From MWEH01 sp035409945 (lineage in GTDB: Bacteria > Bacillota > Clostridia > Christensenellales > DTU072), in assembly GCA_035409945.1 (NCBI GenBank), contig DAONQC010000002.1, positions 248,001 to 312,000 of the forward strand: a DNA stretch of 64,000 nt. Reading direction: 5' to 3'. The position numbers were made by a program, and so were the translations under genes. Below, one piece after another: positions 55,847 through 64,000 of this stretch; the stretch's first letter is position 1, and every line of letters starts with the position of its first letter. A model generated the notes under the pieces. That model was not told the origin of the DNA. It made no database searches and saw nothing but the letters and a program-made list of their open reading frames with translations.

Positions 55847-58084
55847 TTATTTATACTCTGTTCTACGCTTTTTAATACGCATATCTTTGAAGGTACGTTT
55901 TAATACACCAAACCAAACAATTGAAAATACAATAATTCCTGTAGCTACAACACAAGCGATAACGATACCTGCAATGGCACCACCAGATAAGTCGGTTTTT
56001 TGAGTGGGCGCTAAAATTACATTAGCGTATTCATCGTTTGTATCAGGAGTTTCTATTGCATTTGCAGATAAATAAGTTGCCTCTATCCTCATAGGACCAT
56101 TAACCTCTATTTCTTCTCCTGCATTGAAGTTTCTACCATTAATTACCCAACCTTTAAATGTATATCCTTCCTTTGCTGGACCAGCTGGTAATGTGAATTT
56201 ATCATTTATGTTGTATGTTCTTGCTTCTAACACTGGTGTAGAGCCATATGTGAAAGTAACACTATAGTCAATTTTTTCGTAGTATAGTTTAAGCACAAGA
56301 TTTCCATCTGCAGTGATGGTACCTGTAGCTTTACTATCCGCATGTTCTATAGCTGTATGCCCAGGAATGGAAGCAACTGCAGTAATTTCTAAATCTGTCT
56401 CGCCTTCTAAATTATCAGTCTGGATTTCTGTCCCATCAGCTGTATAGTGTATGACTTTATACTTGGTATCTTTTCTAGGCTCGAAAACTGCTGTTAGCGT
56501 AATTATTTTCTCTTCGTTTTCAGGGTCAATTACTGTGTAAATACTGCCTGGAGCAAACACCGAATCTTTACCATCTACCTTTGTCCCATCTTTCCAGCCA
56601 ACAAGTTTATATCCTAGTTTATTTAAAGATCCACCATCAGCAAGGTGTACTGAAACATCAAATTTATTATCAAGGCTATCTGCAGGGGCTTCGCCCGTTA
56701 CGCCAGTTTCATCTTCTGCTAGCACATATTTTAAGGTGTATTTGTTTCTCGTGTAGTATAACTCTAAAACTAACTGATTTGCGCTATCTGCAACTACTGT
56801 CCCGGAATATTTGTCTACTGCTTTTGTCTTTATAGGATCAAATGTAAACCCTTTTATAGTAATTATTTTTGCATCTTCCTCGTTTATTTTGATTTCAACA
56901 AAAGTATCAGTTGTGCCTTGATATGTTTCAACTTGCTTTACTCCAGGGGGATCGTACTTGGTTTCATCTTTTATGGTCTGTCTATAATATTTCACTTTAT
57001 ATTTAGTATCGTTTCTAGGAGTCCAGTTAGACTTAAATGTTATTTCTACTGCTGGGTTTAAACTAAATGTTTTTTCTGCGTCTTCTGGCTTATTACTCTC
57101 ATTTGAAAACTTAATAGGCACATCTTCACCTTCTACATTTTTGACATACCCATCTACAGTAAAGTGGCTAAAATTATATCCTGCTTTTGTGAAATTTGAT
57201 GGTCTTGAAATAACATTGCCTGTAAATTTATTATTTTCCGCATCATAGGCTATGTCTCCTGCCTGAACCGTTATTTGTTGAGTGCCTTCTTTGAAAATAA
57301 TGGTTGGCTTTTTAGCTATTGAAACACTCACTGTTGCCTTCATTGCAGCTCCTCTATCTGGTTCCTCTGCAGGTATATCGAAATTAGCCTCGTTAATCCC
57401 TTCAGGCACATTAAATACTAAATTAACATTTTGTATTACTTCAGGCTCTGCGGTAGTTTCATTAGTAGTAAAAATACCACCCTTTGTCGCATCACCATCT
57501 AACTTTGTCTCAGTTGCTGCAATACTCCAGCCCATTGGAAATACTATATCTGCTTTAGTTATACCAATTACAGCCTTAAACACCTTAAGCGTATTATCAA
57601 CTTTATTTCTTAATAAATCCTTTGGTTTTACGGGTTTGATTTCATATTCAAATGTTGTCGTCTCACCCTCTTTTTGTACACAAGTATCACCTTTTATTGT
57701 TACCTCTCTAGTATAGATGCCAGCAAGTACAAAATTATTATTAGCATCTAAATCAGTAAAGACCTCTTCGCCTGGTGCTTTAAAACGCCAATGTGTATCT
57801 TCTTTAAACACAAAATCCTTTCCTTCTTCTAGCTGTGCACTTTCGCTTTCAGATATTTTAAACTTTGCTAAAAACTTATTTTCAAGTGACTGACTCTCAC
57901 CACTATATGGAGGTTTATCGCCTGCGCTTGATTGATGGTATATAGTTCCATATACTTCAATTTTTGTAGTTTCTTCAGCTGAAGCAATTATGCTTGCGCT
58001 TGAAAAAACAAGTGAAATCATAATAAATAACGCTAAAACTACTACTAGTAATAAATACTTTTTCTCTCGATTAATACTTTTCAT
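55847..58084 (-). CDS. Surface protein with InlB-type B repeats, membrane-anchored
   Basis: The 745-residue product has a signal peptide at residues about 8-36 ('LLLVVVLALFIMISLVFSSA'), and several repeats of the Listeria-Bacteroides/InlB B type, seen as 'KYKVKYYRQT', 'KYTLKYVLAED', 'KYKVIHYTADG' and the 'FKGWVINGRNF' signature. A membrane segment near 705-730 ends with basic 'KKRRTEYK', so it is held in the membrane with the repeats outside. No LPXTG is seen. A role in adhesion or sugar binding is likely. It lies upstream of the aldolase gene. Confidence 0.85.
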   Translation of the reverse strand: MKSINREKKYLLLVVVLALFIMISLVFSSASIIASAEETTKIEVYGTIYHQSSAGDKPPYSGESQSLENKFLAKFKISESESAQLEEGKDFVFKEDTHWRFKAPGEEVFTDLDANNNFVLAGIYTREVTIKGDTCVQKEGETTTFEYEIKPVKPKDLLRNKVDNTLKVFKAVIGITKADIVFPMGWSIAATETKLDGDATKGGIFTTNETTAEPEVIQNVNLVFNVPEGINEANFDIPAEEPDRGAAMKATVSVSIAKKPTIIFKEGTQQITVQAGDIAYDAENNKFTGNVISRPSNFTKAGYNFSHFTVDGYVKNVEGEDVPIKFSNESNKPEDAEKTFSLNPAVEITFKSNWTPRNDTKYKVKYYRQTIKDETKYDPPGVKQVETYQGTTDTFVEIKINEEDAKIITIKGFTFDPIKTKAVDKYSGTVVADSANQLVLELYYTRNKYTLKYVLAEDETGVTGEAPADSLDNKFDVSVHLADGGSLNKLGYKLVGWKDGTKVDGKDSVFAPGSIYTVIDPENEEKIITLTAVFEPRKDTKYKVIHYTADGTEIQTDNLEGETDLEITAVASIPGHTAIEHADSKATGTITADGNLVLKLYYEKIDYSVTFTYGSTPVLEARTYNINDKFTLPAGPAKEGYTFKGWVINGRNFNAGEEIEVNGPMRIEATYLSANAIETPDTNDEYANVILAPTQKTDLSGGAIAGIVIACVVATGIIVFSIVWFGVLKRTFKDMRIKKRRTEYK

Positions 58085-58155
58085 TTTCCACCTTGTATGC
58101 CTTTTTTAATTTTATATATATTTTTAGTTACGGTTTTTCAGTAACTACATGACCA

Positions 58156-58854
58156 TTATATGATTAGGTACTCTGCAATCAGACAAAATGCTGGACCAAT
58201 TATTGTAACAATATGAAATATTGTGTGCGTAAACGGTTTTTTAATTTTATAAATAATGGAACCAAGTATACAAACAATTGCTCCTGCTAAATACCACATC
58301 TTTGCTTCAAATGGAACTAAATCCCTGTTTATTATGTATGCTACTAAAAACAGTACTCCTACTACGAAGTTGTTAATAAATGAAACCACAGTAAATACCT
58401 TAAAGTTAACAAAACAACCTATGTAATTTACAATAGCAATGGCTAGAGAAACACTAATTGCTACATAATTGTATACACTTGGTCCAGTTGCAAGTACGGT
58501 TCCTATTCCACAAGCGATTACCACCAAAACAACACTTGCATGGTCGGATTTTCTAATGTATCTTTTCCATTTTAAATTGGTAAGAGAGTGATACACTGCA
58601 GAATTGGTATACAGTACTAGACAACCTAAAAATATGATTATCCCCATTGCAATAATATTAGGCGTTGGTGATTTTTTAATCATCAAGATCATAGCTACTA
58701 GTCCTAGTAGCACACCTACTCCATGCGTTATGGCATTTAAAAGTTCTTCTAACGGGGTATAGTAAACAAGACCAAGTTCCTTATATTCGGCTTTTAGTTC
58801 TTCTATTGCTTCAGCATCTGGATACCACTTTTTTCTTTCTTCTACTTTTTCCAA
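58156..58854 (-). CDS. Hemolysin III / AdipoR family membrane protein
   Basis: The 232-residue product has seven membrane segments and the family motifs 'NAITHGVGVLLG', 'NSAVYHSL', 'RKSDHASV' and 'FTHTIFHI' with the three zinc-binding His positions. Family members are zinc-dependent membrane hydrolases; the E. coli YqfA and Bacillus YplQ relatives have no settled substrate. The start codon is TTG: there is no other Met or valid start before the conserved part, and AGGT lies upstream. Confidence 0.9.
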   Translation of the reverse strand: MEKVEERKKWYPDAEAIEELKAEYKELGLVYYTPLEELLNAITHGVGVLLGLVAMILMIKKSPTPNIIAMGIIIFLGCLVLYTNSAVYHSLTNLKWKRYIRKSDHASVVLVVIACGIGTVLATGPSVYNYVAISVSLAIAIVNYIGCFVNFKVFTVVSFINNFVVGVLFLVAYIINRDLVPFEAKMWYLAGAIVCILGSIIYKIKKPFTHTIFHIVTIIGPAFCLIAEYLII

Positions 58855-58980
58855 AATCTTACCTAATTTTACCTCATAAAATGTTGTCTTGCATGCGCGT
58901 TAATTTAAATACGGGTTTTTAAACGCATACGCTTTAATTATATATTAATAGTAATAAACTGTAAACAATTCAATCAACTT

Positions 58981-59148
58981 AACCATTCGGCACTTACACC
59001 TGCGTTCGAGGGGCTATCTACCGTTACACTTACTTTGATAACTAACATTCGGCACTTACGCATCGCCCTATAACGTTCTATGATTCTCCTTGCCGTTATA
59101 TTTACGATGATAACTAATATCGACACCCCACCCGTCGGCACTTAATGC
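58981..59148. repeat. Degenerate repeat in the HlyIII-esterase spacer
   Basis: 'CATTCGGCACTTAC' at 58984 and 59046 and 'GTCGGCACTTAA' at 59134 mark units of about 62-90 bases, each ending with 'TTGATAACTAA' or similar. The spacer 58855-59208 shows no gene. Confidence 0.65.
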
Positions 59149-59208
59149 AAAAAATCAATGAAATGATAAAGACTTTGGCGAGGATGCGTCTCGTATGGCA
59201 TTGCTAGA

Positions 59209-59238
59209 TACAAAAACGCCACCTATAAAAGTGGCGCT
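59209..59238 (-). terminator. Terminator of the esterase gene
   Basis: Read on the minus strand, AGCGCCAC pairs with GTGGCGTT with one G-U pair around an 8-base loop, and TTTG follows. It lies about 35 bases past the stop. Confidence 0.75.
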
Positions 59239-59273
59239 GTGAGTAACTATAGATGTAATTAAATTAAAGATTA

Positions 59274-60497
59274 CTAGATATGAGGGAACCTCTTGAGTCT
59301 TGTTTTTTCATATTTTTCGTGTTGTTTAGCTTGTTTTGCGAGTAACTTGCTTTTCTTAGCTTGATAAGTACTATTTAGACTATTTATCATAGCTGTTCTA
59401 TCTGGACAATCTGGCAGTGCTTCAATAAGCTCTAGTTTAGATAGATATTTCTTTTCTAATTTATATCTTGCCCTATATTCTTTGTATGTTAAAATGCCCT
59501 TTAGGGTTTCTTCGGAATCAGTTAATGATTCAAGTAAGAACCTGATACTTTCCTTTTGCGCTCTGTTAGCACCCGGCATCCAAATTTTTAAATGGAAACA
59601 ATGGAATCTATTCATAAAAGCATTGTTATCAAACTGTCTAAACTTTAGTCCCTTTTCTTTACATGTTTTTATAACCGCTTTGTTTTGTGCTCTTGTTGCA
59701 AAGTCTTGAGTAGCTGTTACAAACATAATTTCGGGAAAATCTACATCTAAGGCTTTTACAAAACTGACGTAATCTTTATAATCATATGCTGTTTCAAATT
59801 CTTTACGATTCTTTATTGGTACGAAACTTTTAATCATCATATCCATTATTGGAAGGAACATTACTTTATTAGGATATAACACAGCGCTATTTAAAATTGC
59901 TTTTTTAATCTTTACTTTAGGCTCCTCAATTCCTAGTTTTTCTCTATACTCTGCGCTTTTTTCAATAGCTATTGCCATAGATGCAAGATGACCACCAGCA
60001 CTATCTCCAGTGATAAAGAAATTATCTAAATCGAGGTTGTATTTCTCTGCATTATCATATACCCAATTCATAGCATAGTTAATATGCCTAAATGGCTCGG
60101 GGAATAGACTCATTGGGGAAAGACCATAGTTTATATTGACAACAAAAAAGCCTTCATTTGCAAACTGCATACAAAAACCACGTCTGTATAACTTATCACC
60201 TGCTATCCATCCACCACCGTGAATGTTAAAAAGTATGGGATATTTACCTTCAATATATTTACCAAGAAGCTCTTTGTTATACAAAACATCTAGCTTGCAA
60301 GCATCAATATTTGCATCAGAATATTGAATATCATTTTCTTCAGTAATGCCTTGATATTCTAAAAGATTAGCTTTTTTATGCTTCATTTCATCATCTAAAA
60401 TAAAGACATTTGCTAAAAAGTTTTTCTTCTGAAGAACTTCTGGACCAACATTTCTTCCTGCTAAAGTCCTTCTTGCCCAACTTTTAAACATAATCAT
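59274..60497 (-). CDS. Alpha/beta-hydrolase, HSL-type esterase
   Basis: The 407-residue product is a hormone-sensitive-lipase-type esterase: oxyanion motif 'HGGGW' (93-97), nucleophile Ser166 in 'GDSAGG', and likely catalytic Asp in 'TATQDFA' and His in 'NRFHCFHL'. The last 90 residues are a charged tail. It probably removes acyl groups, perhaps acetyl esters of plant glycans. It carries the shared leader dyad with nagB, the SDR and kdgK, which ties it to sugar use. GAGAGGA precedes the ATG. Confidence 0.85.
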   Translation of the reverse strand: MIMFKSWARRTLAGRNVGPEVLQKKNFLANVFILDDEMKHKKANLLEYQGITEENDIQYSDANIDACKLDVLYNKELLGKYIEGKYPILFNIHGGGWIAGDKLYRRGFCMQFANEGFFVVNINYGLSPMSLFPEPFRHINYAMNWVYDNAEKYNLDLDNFFITGDSAGGHLASMAIAIEKSAEYREKLGIEEPKVKIKKAILNSAVLYPNKVMFLPIMDMMIKSFVPIKNRKEFETAYDYKDYVSFVKALDVDFPEIMFVTATQDFATRAQNKAVIKTCKEKGLKFRQFDNNAFMNRFHCFHLKIWMPGANRAQKESIRFLLESLTDSEETLKGILTYKEYRARYKLEKKYLSKLELIEALPDCPDRTAMINSLNSTYQAKKSKLLAKQAKQHEKYEKTRLKRFPHI

Positions 60498-60514
60498 AAT
60501 TATATCCTCTCTTT

Positions 60515-60559
60515 GTAATGTCGCTTGAATTTAATCAAATTAGTGATTAACAACACTAC
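60515..60559 (-). promoter_or_regulatory. Shared leader dyad upstream of the esterase gene
   Basis: The arms here are TTAATC and GATTAA, and GTAGTGTT and GACATTAC; both sides have changed from the nagB version in a way that keeps pairing. The AATTCAA block after the inner arm is kept. Confidence 0.68.
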
Positions 60560-60581
60560 CTAATAAACTAACATATTATAC

Positions 60582-60611
60582 ATTATATGCCTTTAGAACA
60601 TATTGTTTCAA
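60582..60611 (-). promoter_or_regulatory. Promoter of the esterase gene
   Basis: TTGAAA (60606-60611) and TATAAT (60582-60587) on the minus strand are 18 bases apart. The leader dyad would lie within the first 60 bases of the transcript. Confidence 0.7.
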
Positions 60612-60648
60612 TTTATTGTCTACCTTTTATAGAATATTTTCAACAATT

Positions 60649-61110
60649 TTAAATCTTTGCCTTTTCTATCATTAGTAGCTTTTTCTTGTTAACCTCTCCA
60701 CCATTATACGCTCCAACAGTTCCATCGCTTTTAATGACTCTATGGCAAGGGATTATAATAGGTAGAGGATTTGCCTTACAAGCACTTCCTACTGCTCTTG
60801 TACATTTTTTACCAACTTTTTCAGCAATATCCATATATGTTCTAGTTTCACCGTATGGGATTTCGCTTATTGCCTTCCAAACTTGCTTTTGAAATTCCGT
60901 TCCTATTATTTCATAAGGGACGGTAAAAGGCACTTTTTTACCAAGTAAATAATCATTGATTTGAAATGCTGCCAAGTTGGTTAAGTGGTTTCCGTTATCA
61001 GCATTTACAAATTCATCTACAAATTCAATTTTTACTACAGCAGTTGATGTGGCAGATATTTTTAACTTACCAATCGCTGTCAAATATGTTTCTGATACAA
61101 TTTTATCCAT
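60649..61110 (-). CDS. ogt: Methylated-DNA--protein cysteine methyltransferase
   Basis: The protein repairs O6-methylguanine by transfer of the methyl group to its own cysteine. The 153-residue product has the active site 'IIPCHRVIKSDG' with Cys122, 'GETRTYMDIAEKVGK' as the helix-turn-helix, and 'NPLPIIIPCHR'. Length is as for Ogt. GAGGAAC precedes the ATG. No ada regulatory domain is present. Confidence 0.96.
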   Translation of the reverse strand: MDKIVSETYLTAIGKLKISATSTAVVKIEFVDEFVNADNGNHLTNLAAFQINDYLLGKKVPFTVPYEIIGTEFQKQVWKAISEIPYGETRTYMDIAEKVGKKCTRAVGSACKANPLPIIIPCHRVIKSDGTVGAYNGGEVNKKKLLMIEKAKI

Positions 61111-61135
61111 CGCTATGTTCCTCTACTTTTATGTA

Positions 61136-61386
61136 TTTTTCATATTGCCCTAGTTTGCCTATATGCTACCTATTGCTTCAAACATCTTCGCCCCATTGAA
61201 ACTCTTGCCGAGGTTATGTACTTACAGATGGGGTGCGTTCTTATCCAGCAGTAGATTCCTCTTTTCGTTATATCGCTCTAGTTTGTATTTATGCTACTCT
61301 TATTGCTTCAAACATCTTCACCCCATTGAATCTCCCGTCTAGGTTATATATTTCTGAGGGGATATTTGTATCCAAGGCTAATTTCT
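61136..61386 (-). repeat. Two decayed tandem copies of the flavoenzyme 3' end
   Basis: The end of the flavoenzyme gene (61387-61510) recurs at about 61261-61386 and 61136-61260 with a period near 126. Blocks 'CTAG.TT.CTATA.GCT', 'TTGCTTC.AA.ATCTT.' and 'CTAGGTTATATAT' or its variant 'CGAGGTTATGTACTT' stay in register. No other gene is seen in this spacer. Confidence 0.9.
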
Positions 61387-61393
61387 CTTTTCG

Positions 61394-63661
61394 TTATATT
61401 ATTCTAGCCTTTCTATACGCTGATCTTGTTGCTTCGAATATCTTTGCACCTTTAAAACTATCACCTAGGTTATATATCTCTGGTGCGACATTTTCTGCAA
61501 GACAATCAAAGTATAATTTGTTTGCGCTTCGGACACCCATAGCAAGCACAACAATATCAGTTTCAAGTTTTAGTTCCACAGGTTCGTCTTTAATTTTACG
61601 TAGTACATCTAGTGGATTAACTACATTTACTGGAAGTATGGGACTCCAGGTGTTGTAAGGGTTAGGAACATTTTTGTGAGTATTTCTTGTTACATACACC
61701 GTGTTTCCAACTATTTTATCTAGTTTAGTGCAATTTAACAGTTCCACCTCACCTTGATTTAGGTAATGAATTATGTGTCCTCTATTTGCAGTACAAGTGT
61801 GATTCATTATGTATTTATCCATCTCCACTACTTTTACATCTACGCCATGTTCATACTTTAACCAGTATGCAGCTTCTGCACCAACTACTCCACCACCTAT
61901 TACTACAGCATTCTTAGCATCACCAAGTAAGGATGGGTCTCTAAATAAATCAACTGCTGTTACAACATTTTTATTGTTAATTCCTTCAATGCTACTAGGT
62001 CTGACTTGATTACTTCCTGTAGCAGTTATTATTACATCATATTTGCCTTCTTTAAGTGATTCAAGTGTAGCAGCCGTTCCTAGATGGAGAGTAAAGTTTG
62101 GGTTTTCCTTTAACTTTTCAACCTCTTTTTCTAAATATGAAAGATAGTTTTTAATTTCATACTTAATTTTTGCAATACTACCTGCAATTAAATTACCACC
62201 AAGCCTTTCGTCTTTTTCAAATAAGTCTACGATGTGACCTCTTGCAATTAACACTTTACTTGCTACAATTCCTGCAGGACCACCGCCTACTACAGCAACT
62301 TTTTTTGCCTTTTTAGCTCTAGGTATTTCTGCTGAAAACTCATGCTCAAAAGAGGTCCTTGGATTGACTGCACATTGAGGATGCCCACCCTCTACAAATT
62401 CATTAATACAAGCTTCTTGACAGCCTATACAAGGTCTAATACTTTCAGTATTCCCAGCATATGCTTTATTACACCAATCAGGGTCGGCAAGCAAAGGTCT
62501 ACCTAACATTACCATGTCACATTTTTCATCTATGAGGGCCTTTTCTGCTAAATCTGGATACCCTAACTTCCCAACCGCAACTACAGGCACTTCTAATCCT
62601 TTATTGCTTAAAATACCATTATCCTTTAGATATTTTTTGGCAATTTCTGCTATTTCAAGATAACATCCTGGTGGCATTGATGATGGTGGATGTGGTAACC
62701 ACCAATTATCATAACAGCCTAAATCCACGTCAAACATATCAACACCAGCTTTCACAAGTTTTGCCATATATTCTAGTGTCTCTTGAATAGTTCTTTCATC
62801 TTTAAATTTCTTTAGCTCTTTGATCTTTTTTCTATTCTCTTTATATGTAGCTTCAAGCATTAACGACAAGTCAATTCTGTACATTATTGGGTAATCGGGA
62901 CCAGTTCTCTTTCTAATCTCTTCTACTGTTTCTATTCCAAATCTTTCATAGTCAGCATATTTGCCCATGACTCTTCTATTGAATGCCGGGTTTGCAAGTT
63001 GCTCAAACAAATACCCTTCATGCCCGTGAATATATACACCATCAAGATTAAATGCTTTTGCGTCTGCTGCACCTTGTCCAATTCTCTTAATTATCTTTCT
63101 TAAGCTCCTATCACTTAAGCGTAAGCAAGGCACATCGCTCATATACCAATTGGGGTTAAAAGATGCACTTCGTGGAAACTTGAACTGGTTAACCAAGCAC
63201 TGTGGATTTCCCACTCTGCCCAGCCCTGCTGTCAATTGCACAAAGATATGTGCACCATGTGCGTGTACCATAGCGGTAAGATTTCTCCATCCTGACTGGA
63301 CAGTTCTTGACCTATCGATTCTTGGAAAGTATGTTAATTTATCTAGTTCTATAATAGATTTATCTATTCCATATGATACAGGGATTAAACCAGTAGTTAT
63401 GAGTCCTACTCCACCCTTTGCCCTTTCTTCAAAATATTTAAGCATTTTGTCATTTGGTCTACCAGTCTCATCGCACATGTTTATGTTACCCATAGGTGCC
63501 ATAACTAATCTGTTTTTCAGTGTAAGTTTATTTACTGTTATTGGTGAAAACATATTTTTATACGGATATAGTTTGTTTGTCATTTCAGGTATTTCAAACC
63601 CGTGGTTCCACCAATCACCAAATTGACTATCTAACTCTCTTAACTTTGCTTCATAATCCAT
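61394..63661 (-). CDS. NADH:flavin oxidoreductase with Fe-S and FAD domains (2-enoate reductase type)
   Basis: The 755-residue product is an Old-Yellow-Enzyme-like flavoprotein: an FMN-binding TIM barrel (about 35-400) with 'MAPMGNINM', a [4Fe-4S] motif with Cys411, 414, 418 and 430, and a C-terminal FAD/NAD part with 'VAVVGGGPAGIVA' and 'AVVIGGGVVGAEAA'. Family members reduce 2-enoates, dienoyl-CoA, bile-acid intermediates or amines. The substrate is not known. GGGAGG precedes the ATG. Two decayed 3'-end copies follow the stop. Confidence 0.93.
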   Translation of the reverse strand: MDYEAKLRELDSQFGDWWNHGFEIPEMTNKLYPYKNMFSPITVNKLTLKNRLVMAPMGNINMCDETGRPNDKMLKYFEERAKGGVGLITTGLIPVSYGIDKSIIELDKLTYFPRIDRSRTVQSGWRNLTAMVHAHGAHIFVQLTAGLGRVGNPQCLVNQFKFPRSASFNPNWYMSDVPCLRLSDRSLRKIIKRIGQGAADAKAFNLDGVYIHGHEGYLFEQLANPAFNRRVMGKYADYERFGIETVEEIRKRTGPDYPIMYRIDLSLMLEATYKENRKKIKELKKFKDERTIQETLEYMAKLVKAGVDMFDVDLGCYDNWWLPHPPSSMPPGCYLEIAEIAKKYLKDNGILSNKGLEVPVVAVGKLGYPDLAEKALIDEKCDMVMLGRPLLADPDWCNKAYAGNTESIRPCIGCQEACINEFVEGGHPQCAVNPRTSFEHEFSAEIPRAKKAKKVAVVGGGPAGIVASKVLIARGHIVDLFEKDERLGGNLIAGSIAKIKYEIKNYLSYLEKEVEKLKENPNFTLHLGTAATLESLKEGKYDVIITATGSNQVRPSSIEGINNKNVVTAVDLFRDPSLLGDAKNAVVIGGGVVGAEAAYWLKYEHGVDVKVVEMDKYIMNHTCTANRGHIIHYLNQGEVELLNCTKLDKIVGNTVYVTRNTHKNVPNPYNTWSPILPVNVVNPLDVLRKIKDEPVELKLETDIVVLAMGVRSANKLYFDCLAENVAPEIYNLGDSFKGAKIFEATRSAYRKARII

Positions 63662-63754
63662 ATCTGCCTCCCTTTAATACCTAAATTGGTTAAAACCTAT
63701 CATTTAATGCCTTTATTTTTATATTTCCTCCTACGGAAACATCCACCCAACCAC

Positions 63755-63789
63755 TAAAAAACAGGTAAGATTTATCATCAATCCTACCT
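63755..63789 (-). terminator. Terminator of a minus-strand unit from the right
   Basis: AGGTAAGATT (63763-63772) pairs with AATCCTACCT (63780-63789) with one mismatch; on the minus strand T6 follows. It suggests a minus-strand unit that ends here. The rest of 63790-64000 shows no gene that I can support. Confidence 0.55.
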
Positions 63790-64000
63790 TTTATGATATC
63801 AAAAAACAGTGCTAAAATAAAGATATATTATTAACTATATTGTGCCATGTCGCAAAGCTACATATTCTGGTCATATCGGACTTTTTTAAACAGCCATGTT
63901 ACTAACTACACCAAACCAGGCAGGGCAAGTTGTTTTTAAACCACCCGCAACGGACAATACGCAAAATAAATTCTAGGCACATCCCAGACAATATGCAGGA

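Overview
The window looks like a piece of an AT-rich, Gram-positive, anaerobic gut bacterium of the Firmicutes/Clostridia type, probably uncultured. The evidence is the strong GGAGG-type ribosome sites, hexuronate and nucleoside sugar catabolism, GH4 glycosidases, a GPH-type symporter, SipW-type signal peptidases with TasA-like exported proteins, and an enoate-reductase-type flavoenzyme. No phage, IS element or CRISPR array was seen.

Layout. 1-10617 (minus): four tandem copies of a ~900-residue secreted or membrane-anchored protein with Ig-like and beta-helix-like parts; the first runs off the left edge. 11001-13656 (minus): an ABC-2 type exporter. 14133-21061: amino-sugar and glycoside genes (nagB, a SIS-domain protein, an active-type GH4 glycosidase and a degenerate GH4 relative, a GPH symporter) and a tRNA-Thr. 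21308-28487: housekeeping genes (lipase-like acyltransferase, PII-like protein, TrpR-like regulator, THUMP methyltransferase, cation exporter, M20 peptidase). 28966-41190 (plus): a surface/export cluster holding a degenerate EAL protein, three TasA-like proteins, two ER-type signal peptidases, a membrane-tethered McrB-like AAA+ ATPase and a DUF2357-like coiled-coil partner. 41207-63661: glycerate kinase, the deoC-deoD-deoB nucleoside cluster, two Gfo/Idh plus TIM-barrel isomerase pairs, a complete glucuronate route (uxaC, SDR reductase, uxuA, kdgK, KDPG aldolase), an InlB-repeat surface protein, HlyIII, an esterase, an alkyltransferase and an Fe-S flavoenzyme.

How the genes work together. GH4 enzymes and the GPH symporter would bring in and cleave glycosides. 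Uronic acids would pass through UxaC, the SDR, UxuA, KdgK and KDPG aldolase to pyruvate and glyceraldehyde-3-phosphate; NagB feeds amino sugars into glycolysis and the deo genes feed in deoxyribose. Four genes (nagB, SDR, kdgK, esterase) share a conserved dyad in the leader, which suggests one shared control.

Two things stand out. First, many intergenic regions are built from decayed tandem copies of the neighbouring gene's 3' or 5' end, some in three or four units; I have not seen this described. Second, the 28966-41190 cluster combines signal peptidases and TasA-like exported proteins with a McrBC-like ATPase/DUF2357 pair that has lost any visible nuclease, and may be an undescribed surface-fibre assembly system.
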